A DNA stretch of 64,000 nucleotides from Phlebiopsis flavidoalba. Taxonomy: Eukaryota; Basidiomycota; Agaricomycetes; Polyporales; Phanerochaetaceae. Positions 12,901-23,668 of this stretch are shown here, one piece after another. Positions within the stretch are counted from its first letter, which is position 1; every line of letters starts with the position of its first letter. Under the pieces are notes generated by a model. That model did not search any database. It was not told the DNA's origin and saw only the letters and a program-made list of their open reading frames with translations. Location of the stretch: the NCBI GenBank assembly GCA_035772785.1, contig JAOCPU010000023.1, positions 310,001 to 374,000 of the forward strand, given 5' to 3'. A program made the position numbers and the translations under genes.

Positions 12901-13244
12901 ACGTCGCAACACAGACAGGCCCATCCTCTGATCCACGCCAGCGGCCTCTACCCTGCCTACGCGGGGCCGATCCGGCGCCACCGCTCCTTCAGCGCGACCG
13001 CCCATGGCCCCACCCGCCCCCGCACGGCCCCAGTTCACACCCGGACGCCGCTCCCGCCGGGAGCAGACCAGCCGAGGCACAAGCTACACCACGCGCTGCG
13101 TTACACGCTGTGCCCATCCTCTACGCGTACGACACCGGTCCGGTACTGACTGCCGTTATCGTGCAGTCCACTCGCAGCATGTCGGACGAGCTCGGCTTGG
13201 TAGGGGGCGTGAGTGTGCAAGGAACGGGCTTCGCGCGCGACTGA
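9968..13244 (+). CDS. STE12: STE12-type transcription factor with C-terminal C2H2 zinc fingers (frames broken)
   Basis: Homeodomain-like STE12 regulator that acts in the nucleus downstream of the pheromone/filamentation MAP kinase cascade. The STE DNA-binding domain is read in pieces from different frames: DRLKFFLAT (about 10486), HPALNRFLLPNAEDVSCVL and HITGTD (10611-10705), RFEAFG (about 10730), RNLKPGLDACLEEPK (10813-10857), an apparent intron, QKVFY (about 10985), and EPTTSP through DQFSKRR (11155-11255). A Gln/Pro/Ser-rich middle follows. At 12180-12310 come pieces of paired C2H2 fingers, KRHRRTHT and then RDNLNQH, the arrangement of basidiomycete STE12-alpha. The tail keeps YGGGMEGMPDV, EDGLVVPAT and MELKPSTPT. 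Starts at 9968 (chosen) and 10054 are both possible. More than ten frame changes are needed, so this copy is either badly sequenced or dead. Family assignment is firm; the exact ends are not. Confidence 0.8.
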
Positions 13245-15149
13245 CTGGCCTCGAAGCCACTAGGCCGCGACCGTGTATTCTACCCGCGAAACCGGACTCG
13301 CCTGAGGCCAGTCAAGTTCCCGGCCGACGTCTCATGGGTCGGTGCAGCTTTTGATGTACGTACTCACGGAGTGACGACGGCGCGGCGTCGGGATGTTTGG
13401 CGCCGCCGGCAGACCACGTCCCGTTGGGGGCGTCTCGACATTGGTCGACGGTCGGAGGATTGTAACGGCGTAGTATGGGCGGTGTGGAGCGCACCCCAAC
13501 CCTTCAGATGGACGATGTAGGGGTGGTTTGACCGTCGATTCGCTTTCTGGAATCCCTAGCTATTATAGGATGATGCTACTATTATTAGTGCCAAACGTTC
13601 TTTAGCTTATGTAAGCACGAACCATCGACTCCACTTAATCGACAGCATCCCGCGGCTGAATCCTACTGCTCGCGGCACGGCCCTACCCATTTTATCTGAA
13701 TAATCTTCGGCGCTCGACATAGTGCTTCCCTTGCTTATCTGTATCTTCGTTGTAAGCGGCTCTCATGCTGTCTGTATTTATAGACGGCACAATAAACCGA
13801 CCCTCCGTTGTGGATAGGAATTATTTCAAGACACCTACTTAGCGTACTGCTATGACGTCTTCTACTAAATAAAATCTCTTATCGGTGCTCCGGCGGTCTG
13901 AAGATGAGGATATGGACAAACGGGCATTCAGCAGATAGCACAACATCACCGAATACATGAGTAGACCCACAGGCCCCGCTCGACTCTGGCAGCCATAAAC
14001 ATGGACGCCGCTCGACTTTATGACGGACGACGCCCCGCGAGCGTGCGCCAGACGCTTGATCGTCAAAAGCTGTCTACTATTCCAAGAGTATAGTGTAGGC
14101 GCATGGGTGTTGGGTTCGAGACCAACATGCCATGTGCGGAGTGCAGTGCACAAGGTACGATACACACTTCGATCCAACGCGCGAGAGGCCAAAGGCCAAA
14201 ATCTATTCCATTTATAAGCTGCTGCGTTTTATCTCCGCAGTACAGATAACACAAAAGCTGGGAACTTCGAATCACCGTAAGCAATGGGTAAGTCACGCTG
14301 GCGAAAACTGCAACACTCGGGCCATGTACTCCCGGTCAGGGCGCAACGCTTGGGGCCCACTGTGTGAGTGTCAAAATACGAGGGTGCGAGTGCACGTACA
14401 CCCGTCGTCGTAAGTCCCCAGTCAGCCCGAGCGGAGGGGTGGCCGTCCTGAGAGTCGTCTTCGGGTTGTACAACAAGAAGGTCGTGTTCATGCGTTATGT
14501 ACGCTTAAGAATGCAAGCAGGGTCGGAGAGAGTCCTGCGGACGCGGTCGTACTTCGAAACGGGATCTTGCCCGCGCGGCCCGCGCGAACGTTGCTCGTTC
14601 CCATTGTGGGTCTACTGACATAGGCGGAGAAGGTCATCTAGGCTGCTAACTTGATCGCGACCTCTGCCACCTGGTTGCAGACGCCGGCAGCTGCGTGGGC
14701 GTGCACGCCCTGGAGGGTGGTTTATATGCCCTGCTGCGTCGTTGTATCTTGTCGGGCGCGTGGACGTGGGCTGGCTTGCCAAGCACGGATGGAGCGTCGT
14801 TCGTGAGTTTGGGGCAGCATAGCGCAACAAAAGTCAGCGCATCAAAAAACAACGGAGAGAGGCAGAGAAGTGGTGTGCCTGGCGGCGCAATGTTGCCGAG
14901 GCGGTGTTGGACTGATTTGAGCCCGTAAAGTCCGCGGATACAAACGGATGTCGGACGCGTCCGGCGAGGTCCGAAGTTGTTGCTCCTTCCCAACCCCTCC
15001 TTTAAACGCTCCTTGCGCTCTAATTTATCGCGGTGTATACCACACCAGCCTCACGATCCCTCACGTCTAGTCTATTTTCACCCAGTGTGGTGTCTCTGAG
15101 AAATACCTCAGCGCCCAGAGGGAGCCCGAACACAATTCGCAACACACCG
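13245..15149. other. intergenic, no gene recognised
   Basis: The GC content drops sharply after the STE12 tail. Open frames up to 117 residues (13839-14192 minus; 14646-14993 minus) show no domain. A hairpin with a T-arm-like loop lies near 14101-14140 but does not form a tRNA. Confidence 0.4.
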
Positions 15150-16190
15150 GCCGCGCAAACATGCCCGGAGACCTCACTCTCACCTCGTAATTTCCTGGCC
15201 ACCTACGAGGACGTGCTCACGCCGTCCCAGCAGCAGCAGGCCGTCGACCCTCTCGCTGCTCGACTACCGATTCCACGAAGTGCAGTTGGCACCGAGAGAG
15301 CAGCGGTTAGACCTGGGCGTCATCGACGACGAGGGACGTCGAGCCCGAGGTCGTCGTCGCGCAAGCTCAAACGCGACGACCTCGAAAGTGCTACTTGTGA
15401 AAGGCAGCTCGTCATGTTCTTCCCCCGGGTTGAAGCTTGCAGTTAGTCTCGGCCTCGCGGTGTGCGTCCTGAACCAGCGCCTGCACGAGCGCAAAGCCCT
15501 CTGCAGACTCGCGATGCGCCGAGCGCGTTACCTGCGCTACTCTGCTCGCGACGCCCGCCGTGCAGACCGACCCCTCGACACACGTCCGCGATCCTCGCGC
15601 AGCTGCACCTCGCCGGCAGCGCTTCGCCGCGCACCCCGCCGTACTGCACCTCCGCGCAACTCGCCCGCCGCCGACCCTCGGCAAGATCACCGAAGACTCC
15701 GCCGTGGACGTGCTTCCACTCGAGACGCCATCGTCCCCCCGTCGGCGATCATCGGCGTGCACTACACCCCCAAGGGCGCGCCGCGCGACACCCGAGGCCC
15801 TCGCGCTCTTCGCCCGCGCATATCGCTGCCTATAATCGACGAGCCCCGCCGGTCCCTCGCGCAGCCCCCTCGGCCGCGCCCGCGCGCCGGCGCGCATCGA
15901 CCTCCGCGGTTAACGTCCCGCGCCGGCCCTGCGCGAGCCATACTCGCACCTCGCCCCCACGACGTTTCCGCCGTTCTCGCGCGCCGCCCGAGACCCGCCG
16001 CCTGCAGCACCGCGCGCCGCTCGAATCGCCGCGGCAGCCGCCTCGCGGTGGCTCTGTGTGGGCGCCGCGGGCGGCTTTTCTCCAGCCTCCAAGACAGGGA
16101 GATCTGGGCGCCGCGCGGCGTATGCGAAGCTCCTGCGACCAGGCTTGGGGAGCCTGAGTCACGTAGCGCAGGAGAGGGCGTCTAGACGGC
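15150..16190 (+). CDS. hypothetical protein, frame-broken, Gln-rich then Pro/Arg-rich
   Basis: I do not recognise the family. The start region reads NFLATYEDVLTPSQQQQAVD (15188-15250). In a second frame it continues FHEVQLAPREQRLDLGVIDD (about 15274-15333), and a third gives KLKRDDLESA and QLVMFFPRVEA (15370-15440). Switching between frames keeps a charged, helical composition, which argues for coding. From about 15550 onward there is a long Pro/Arg/Ala-rich region in which every frame is open, with PTLGKITEDSAVDVLPLE at about 15670-15725 as the only ordered-looking piece. The end is arbitrary; coding may continue to about 16660. Plus strand is preferred because the ordered peptides are all there. 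Confidence 0.35.
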
Positions 16191-19100
16191 CAGGTTTGAT
16201 TATTAGGCCCCAGTACGTCATCCTTCTCCTATCTCCATGTCGCGCACGGGATAAAATGAAGAGCAAAAGAGCCGCTTGATGAGATGCGCATGGCGTAATG
16301 ATATACAATCGAAAACCACGGATGAATGCGCTCCCAGGACGACCGGCCTACGGACGCCGCTTCCTAGCACGACAACCTGGAAAAAGCGAGTTCGGCCGTG
16401 CACGGTCCACACAATCGACTTAGATTCCGACGCGGAACGCACCCGAAGGGGCCCGACCCTCCGCGCCATACTCATCCTGCTCTCTCCGCTCTCACCTCCT
16501 CATCCCCCTGCGACGTGCCGCGCAGCTACACCGCCCACCCATTCCCTCGCTCCCGTCGTTTACTGGTACCCCCCCTTCGTCCTTGTGCCCTACGCCTCAG
16601 TAGCCCCCTCCCCCGGCCGAGCCTCCCTGCTTCGACCCCTCGACGCTGACGCGTCCATTTAAAATGCGCTTTCCTCGCGAGGCGCGTTGACCCGATTCGC
16701 TCATTTCGCATTCCGCGTTTCTCCTTTGGTTTTCTTTTTGGTCACAATCCGGCATATAGTTTTGCACCGTCACATGCACGCTACAGGCCTGCTTTGCCTA
16801 TATTATCCTTCTATGTCGCTCACTGTCGTAGTCTTGTCTAATATCCTGCAAATTTTTCTGTGTTGTTCTGAATAAGCCAGCTGTTTGTGTCTGGGTTTTG
16901 GATCGCTCCTCCCCCCGCTCTACTTGATGTTCTAGTGTATTTTGCCGGTGTAATTGAAGGTATACCCTTTTTTTTACTTGGCATGTGCGTTTGTGGAGTA
17001 CTGAATGGCTCACGAGGGAGACTGTTTGTGTTAACCGCAGCTCGTCAGGTAGCAGCGATGCGCGGCAAAACCGCGAAGCGTAGCGTAAGTTATTCTAGGT
17101 ACGTTGTGATTGCTACCAGGAACGTTTTTCTAACGTTACTATGAAAACCGACCAGATCGTAGCACTCGATATATCCGAGTTGACTCGTCTGTGGAGAAGG
17201 CTCAGGCTCTCTGCTGAGGAGAGAGGGGGGCGGGAGAAATAAAAAGCCGCTCACAATGTCACCGATGAGCCGGTTAGGTATATAAGTTGGTACGCATAAG
17301 CACTGCAATCCCTCACCACGGAGTACTCGCGCGGGTAACCCCGGCTACTGAGGTAGGCAGCAGAACACTCCTATCCACCAAAAATCTGTTTCATTGACCA
17401 CACGGCAGACTACAACAACTCTATCTTACATCAACCCATCGACAATCCAAAAGGTAAAACATTCATCACCAGCTCGACGTAACCGCATCCCTCACCACGC
17501 CACAAAGGCCCCAACATGTGCGAGCTAAGCTCACGCGCATCTACAACCTGTGTCTTAACGGCCCAAGCCGGAGCAGTTCGTGTGCAGTGCGCCCAGCATG
17601 CCGGCTCAGAATGTGCGCTGCGCGACCGCTTGGTCAAGACGAGCTGCCGGCGGCGGGGCCTATTGTGTTAAACCATTGACGGTGAAGGCGGAACTGAGGA
17701 CAAGATGTACCGACGCGCGACGCGCCAGACCGGTTCGGTAGTGTGTGGTGACTATAGCGTATGGAGTGTGTGCGATTGGTTACATGTGGAACGTGATGGC
17801 CGCACCTCCTTTCGAAGCTTTATCAACAAGACGACTTGGTCGTGCAGTTTATATGTACTGCAGTGTCGAAAAGCGGCTCTGGAGTCATTCTAACTACATT
17901 TGGAACTTACTTTGAACTGACGGAGGGCTTCCTAGTCCTTATTAAGTGCATGAACATGCGATGAGTGTCCCGGCGTACTCTCTACGCGTCCAAAGCTCGC
18001 ATGTGCCCCAATATATTATCTTGCGTGTATTTGATCCTGAAAGTGCATGGTTTGGCTCATTCGCCTCGTCCCCCTGCACCAGGCAGTAAGAACCCCGTGG
18101 TCTGGGGTTCGCTGTCTGCCCATAATTGAGTGTGGCGGCGTGTGGGGGGTGACTGGCGCCGTGCTGATTGCCATGAACGCTTCGGGCTCGCTGGTGGTAT
18201 TGTGTCCGACGACGGAAGACGCAACTGTCCGGCCAGATCCCGAACCACGCGCCCGGACCGAGGTCGCTGTAGAGACGGATATGTTCGCATCCCCCGCAGA
18301 ATTCCTCCGCGCGATGCTCTAAAACCACAGTCAGTATCAGCCCGGGGGCACGCTCAGGCACACTTGGAAGCATGGCCGCCGACGTCCAAGCGTTTGCGTG
18401 CGCTTTTGAGCCTTGCCCCCGCGCTTCGCGGTGGCGTGACTGAAACCTTGGATGCTTCCCGCGGCCGCTGTGGAGGGAAGAAGTACTCTGCCCGCTTGGT
18501 AAAGCAGAATGTAAGCAGGACTCGGGTCGGCACTCTATGAGATAGAGGTAATGGCGCGAATAACGCAGTGCAGCGGTAACATCGTCTCGTGCAAAGCGTT
18601 TCATGTACAGTGTAACCGCTAGTCGAACGCGTCCGTCCTGTGACAGCTGACGATGGGCGCGGATGATTGTTGGGGGCAATGCTTGATGATCGACGTATAC
18701 TGGTAGACCGAGTTTCACAAGGTCCATTGCGCGGGCGGCACTGACGCTACGGAAACTGGAAACGAGTCAGCGTAGGAATATCCAGAATTGCAGTGCAGGA
18801 CCTCAATGAGAAGTTCTGAAGGGAAGCTTGTCGAGCTGGTGGTTGTGGGGAAGCATGTGGAGACAGGTGTACAATCGTGTTTCCCGTTGTCGAGCGGGCA
18901 CCGTATTTCTAGCTTGTGCATCATCCAGGGGTGTTTGTCGCGCATGTTCCACGTCTGGCATACGTGTAGCGTGGAATTAGGTAAATTAACGGAGATTCGT
19001 CTCCATCGTAGCGGCTTTGAGTGCGGAAGCTGCTCAAACACCGTTATGTGTGAATGATCAGGGTAGGAGAGTTGTGTCGTGGGGAGTAGCGTGAACTTGA

Positions 19101-20299
19101 GTCGAGGTTTCAAACGACAATCGATGGTTCGAAATCTTCTTGCTCGTGTTGGACTCGCAGCTGGGGCGTGGACACAGGATGCGATGTGCGACTGCTCACG
19201 TGATACACGTCACAGTCACGCTGTCGGTTTCTCGGCCATCTTGGGGGAAGGTAGCCGTGTGGTTGGATTCGTTTTACTGAGTGGGTACAAGACGCGAGGG
19301 CTGGGGGCCGGGGGACCTTGAGAGCTGTAGGGAGGCTTTGAGGCGATTACATGAGCTTGGAATCAAGCACGGCGACACCAACAAGTACAACTATATTTTC
19401 CTGGAAGGACGCTATACGACGCGGTCGAGTTAGCAGACTTCGAGGTCGCAAAGAAGTGTTCGCGCTAGAGGCTCGAATTTCTCGCGTCATCGAGCGAGAA
19501 TTTCGCGATGAGCCGAGGAGAACGAATTACACAGACCACAGTGCGACATGAGACCTCTACCAAAGTACCCTCATTCAGAGCGTGAAGCTTCACCCTTCGC
19601 GCGCCTCCATCTCTTTTCTCCACGTCTTCCACCACCTTCCCAGCCCTCTCCGCCCGCCTCCGAATCAACCTCCCCACCCCAAACTCTTCGCCTTTTCCTC
19701 CTCCCCACTCGGATCGGACGCCTCCACCCATCGCCCAAATACGAACGCGAAAATCCGCTCACGATTGCCGCATCCAACTTGCTCGCGGCGCGCATGCTCC
19801 GTGAACACGGCACCGCGCCGACCGCGTCGCGGTGCCCGCGCCGCCGCCTCCAGCCGCCACGACCATTAACGCGCGAGAAGCGCCCCCCTGCGCCGCCGTG
19901 CTAGGTCGCGCCGCCCGACGACGCCGCCGCGCATGCGTCCACGCGCTTCAATCGGTCCTCGTTGCGCCGCTGAACGCGGCGGTGAGTCTGCTCGTCGCCG
20001 TTCACGACGCGCCCCGTCCAGTCGTTCGGCAGCACGCGCTGACGCCGCAAGCGGCGTGTGCTCGGTCGTTCGCGAATTCGAAGGTAGGCGACTTTTGCCG
20101 CTGCCTTTGCCGCTGGTCCGTACCGCGGTACCCGGTCTCAACTGCGCAGTGAGGCTGCGTCGGAGCTCCCCAGTTTGCTGGAGAGGTGGGAAGTGGGGAC
20201 ATACTTCCGAGGTGTCGCCAGAGAGACTCTTTGAAATCCTCAGCGAGTGGACGCTAAAGGACGTCGGAGTCGCCTGAGAATCCACGAGAGGCGCAAAAG
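16191..20299. other. long stretch without a recognised gene
   Basis: Contains a 261-residue minus-strand frame (17942-18727) and a 132-residue one (18715-19113), but neither has recognisable domains. A plus-strand segment at about 19380-19520 reads as coding-like if frames are switched (KYNYIFLEGRY, then YDAVELADFEVAKK, then LEARISRVIEREFRDE) and could be an exon of an unknown gene. A C/T-rich block lies at 19580-19740. The low-complexity C-terminus of the RRM gene may reach in from the right. Confidence 0.35.
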
Positions 20300-21476
20300 T
20301 GAGTGTGGAAGGGTTCGTGTTCCGGCCTTCGGTCGGGTCGATTTTGTAGTCCATGCGCAGGCTTTGCCCAAGGTACCGCAGCTCCGCCCTCCCGTTTTGC
20401 CACCGCCTCAATCGGCACTGGTGGCCTCCTCTACACTGGAGAATGTGATGAACGCCATCGTGCGCGACGGGCGATCTTCGTAATAGTATCGTGGGGGGGG
20501 GTTATGTGTGGGGCATGTTGTAGGTCGATTAGTGCTTTGCCGCGATTGTATGCGCCTGACGTAACTCAAACCACATCCTCCCACTCGACCAAACTCCTTG
20601 AAACGCCTTGGCGCACATCACGCTCCAGCATCGGCCTCGCGAACTTGGTGGCGAACACAGTCGCTGACGGCGGATTCAGACGCCGTCCGGAACCTTGTAT
20701 TTCATTCTACACACCCCCGGCTCATCGGTCTCCCCGTCCTGTGGATGTCGGCGCTGGGCGTGAAGCTTCGGCGTGGCGAAGAACACGGTGATGTTTCGCC
20801 GCGTGATCTTGACGGCTGGGCTGTATGCGCCTCAATCGACACGCTGTACGGCTTTGTATGACGCGATGCGAGTACGACGTTACGCCGAGCCTGGTACGTG
20901 CCGCGTCCCTATAACTGAGACCATGGAATGAGTATGTAGACTTCCGGAAGAGGGCGGGGTGCAAACACACAACTGGGCGTACGCTCTGTACACGGTCTGC
21001 CACTCTTTCAAACATCTCTTTGACATCGCCCAGGGAAAGCCCGTCCGGTATCTCACTTATGTGGATTAGTCCGTGAGGGGCATCACGGTAAAGTGGTAAT
21101 AGACAGCGTTGATGAACGCAGGCGAAGCAGAGTATGACCGTCGACCGCGATTGGTCCTCCCGCATATTGCGCCTCGAGCGCGTTCGTAGCATGGTCGGGC
21201 AGGAAAAAACTCGACGAATGCTGTCATCGCCAAGTCAGGTGGACACCCTGTGAGTTCCTGCGCTAGAGCGCACAAATACATTCTAGATACTAGACTGAGA
21301 AGAGAAAAGCCTACAAAGACACGAACCACCGACCACAGCAGTCTCGTATGTCGCCAAACTGGCTGAAGAACTCGGATATTTCGTCCTCTGTCGTCTCTGG
21401 TGGGGATGTGCCCGCTCAGGCGAGGAGCGTCGTTTCGTCGAGCGCCGTACAGGGCTGGTATGTTTTGTTCATCCAA
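20300..21476 (-). CDS. RNA-binding protein with three RRM domains (frame-broken)
   Basis: RNA recognition motifs are read in order along the minus strand. RRM1 contains TTEDEISEFFSQFGDIRDC (about 21395-21340) and, after a short intron, MTAFVEFF (about 21220). RRM2 contains LIHISEIPDGLSLGDVKEMF (about 21058-21000) and ends with ITRRNITVFFATPK (about 20790). RRM3 begins FARPMLERDVRQ (about 20640), gives EFGRVEDV, and after a gap ends with FITFSSVEEATSA (about 20455-20415) and LGQSLRMDYKIDP (about 20340). These are the beta-alpha-beta signatures of RRMs. Tandem RRM proteins of this shape bind single-stranded RNA in splicing, export or translation; which of these applies cannot be told. The start chosen is the ATG at 21476. 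At least two introns and several one-base indels interrupt it. The C-terminus is not defined and may be an Arg/Ser-rich tail. Confidence 0.7.
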
Positions 21477-21904
21477 GACTTTTCTTGCTTGTTCCTTGGT
21501 GCTTTAGCCGACGGGTGACGAGGGTTTGCACCTAGGTACAGTCGGAGTAGAGTGAGAGCGGGTGACGAACTGGGTTAGGCTAAGGGTATGTAGGGACGTC
21601 CAGAGCCTAGTGCGGGTAGCCAGTGCGAACATGCATGTGACTTGGAACAAGGTTCGGAGACTCGGAGAGACCATTTCGAGTCTGGCGGAGTAAGTAAGCC
21701 GATTCTTACAATTTTGTTACTTCCGTGACGTCATCGGTAATTTTGTTGATACTAGAGCTTTGTATGCTGGCCGCAGGCACTAGAATACGACAAACTACTG
21801 TCAGATTCCACATTAATTGATACAAATACATATACTACACAAATCCGCGGGCATCGATACAATGTGTAAAAGCACCTTATACAACATCTCATTATATACA
21901 AGTC
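21477..21904. other. intergenic between RRM gene and the next minus-strand gene
   Basis: AT-rich from about 21690, with no coding frame of interest. It should hold the RRM gene promoter and the 3' end of the gene to the right. Confidence 0.5.
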
Positions 21905-23138
21905 CAGGTCGAATAAATGATACCTCTGGTACAACTAGAATACGCGGCCTCCACTGGCTTGCGAGTCCACGTCCGCAGCTCCCTCACAAGCCTCTTTGCC
22001 GCGACCTCCAGCTTCTCATCCCTTGTCCTCACTGCACCTCCACCACCGTCTTCTTCCTCTCCCTCGTCGGTCACACCACAAGCCCCACCCGCCTCGACGA
22101 GAACGCGACACCGAGCGGCAGAAAACGGCACCGTCCGCCGCCTCGCGCTGCCCGGTGCCGGCCGCCCCGCAGCGTCCACATCGACGAGCACGACGCCCTC
22201 GCGCGCGCCGTACGCGCGCAGCAGGTCCTCGACGCGCGCGCTCGCGTGGGGGCTGCATGAGGTCGAAACAGGTCGCACACTCCGCAGGAAGCTCTCGTCG
22301 CGCTCGAGGTGGCAGCTCGCGTCTCGTCCGCCCACACGTCCCTGAGCGCGGACACCTTGAGCACGCGAGGAAGAGGTCGAGCACGCAGCGCGTCGCACGC
22401 TGCTGCAGCGTGAAACTGCACGTGGCGAGAGCTCGCTGGCGTGGCGGGGGAGGTGTGCGGGAAGGGGTCGGAGGTGTAGGGCGCGCGCACGAGGGCGCTG
22501 TAGGCGGGGAGGTTATGTCTTGAGCGCAGGACGTTGCATGCACGCTTGCGACGTGGCGTGGGTCAGAAATTTGTCGCGAGGTGTGGATGAACGCGACGAC
22601 GCACCGACGTAGAACGCCGGTTCACCAGCCTCAGCGAGATCGTTGAGCCAATACAGCACCCGCCGCTGCCTCTCAATCGACGTCGTCCCCGCAAAACGGC
22701 GCATACACAATCGGGAGCAGCAGATGCGCCGGGAGAGCGTGCCCCAAGCGCGAGGTGTCTTGTCGCGCCAGGGGGAACGGCGGCGGCGCCGTTGAGGGCG
22801 CAGGCTCGCGCCCGTGCGCGGGAACGTAGGGCGGCGGGGGGAGGCATCTTTTCCTCGAGGATGATCATCGTAAAGGGTCTTATACGCAGACAGCTGGACG
22901 TGCGTGCGGGTACTGCGGAAGGTGTTGGCCTGCGTGCGAGGTTGCAGTTTACAAGGGACGGGCGAATCGCACGCTGCGGAAGGACTGGAGGTCGGGCGAC
23001 TCGGTCTGGCTGCGCAGTCAGCAGACGACACGGGTGCTTTGAGTAGGGTTGGTGATGAGAGAGGTGGACAAGTCCCGGTCGGCCTGACCAGAGCGGTCTC
23101 AGAGGTTCATTGCTCAGCGGCGCTTGGTATGAAGTCAC
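21905..23138 (-). CDS. hypothetical protein, GC-rich, frame-broken
   Basis: Not recognised. Coding on the minus strand is suggested by ordered peptides joined across frames: THVQLSAYKTLYDD then ILEEKM (about 22905-22850), IERQRRVLYWLNDLAEAGEP (about 22690-22620), VEDLLRAYGAREGVVLVDVD (about 22225-22165) and DEKLEVAAKRLVRELRTWTR (about 22015-21955). A consensus donor follows the WLNDLAEAG peptide. Length and spacing suggest a protein of about 350 residues. The YKTLYDD peptide resembles part of exonuclease V proteins, but I found no matching iron-sulfur cysteines, so I do not name it so. The promoter would lie just downstream of the OTU gene end, and 23139-23668 holds no other gene. Confidence 0.4.
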
Positions 23139-23668
23139 AAACCGTGGCCATTATGGGAACAGCAGTACTAGAGAGGGCTTCGGCCTGGTAGTCAATGCAG
23201 TACACGGAGAAATATGGTCAGAAGGTGAATGATGAGGCAAGGACGACGAGCATCCGTTGAAGGTAAGGAGCACCCGGGGCCCATTCATGACATAGAGACA
23301 CTTCGCATCTCATGTTGCTCATTATAGCTCAATCTAACAAAGCTTTGCAATGAACGTGGACTATTACTGTATGATACAAGACAAGGCACACAAAAAATCA
23401 TCACAGGAGAAGCGTTGGTGATACAGGTACGCAAGGTGCGGAGTAGTTTCCATGGCGGGAGGGGGCCTGCGCGGGTATAGACAAATGATGCAGATGTGCG
23501 TGCGGGCGAGAGCAACGATGCGGATACGAGCCAAAGAGAAACAGAGACAAAAAAACTGTAGATGTCGTGCGGTGTAGGATGCGAGAATGCAGCGAGAGGC
23601 GTGTCCGTGCGAGAGAGCGAGAGAAAGTATCCAGGATGCGATGAAAAGAAGAGAAGAGACGGGAGAAC

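Noticed and set aside
14095..14150. tRNA-like hairpin with GGTTCGAGA loop
   Set aside because: The T-arm-like loop sits in a hairpin (GGTGTTGG/CCAACA), but no acceptor stem, D-arm or anticodon arm of the right spacing can be formed.
17942..18727. 261-residue minus-strand ORF, among the longest frames
   Set aside because: Clean frame but no recognisable motif, irregular composition, and the opposite strand is also open over part of it. Length alone is not enough at this GC content.
21905..23138. exonuclease V (EXO5/Dem1)
   Set aside because: One peptide (QLSAYKTLYDD) resembles the family, but the C-terminal iron-sulfur cysteine pattern and the catalytic motifs could not be found.
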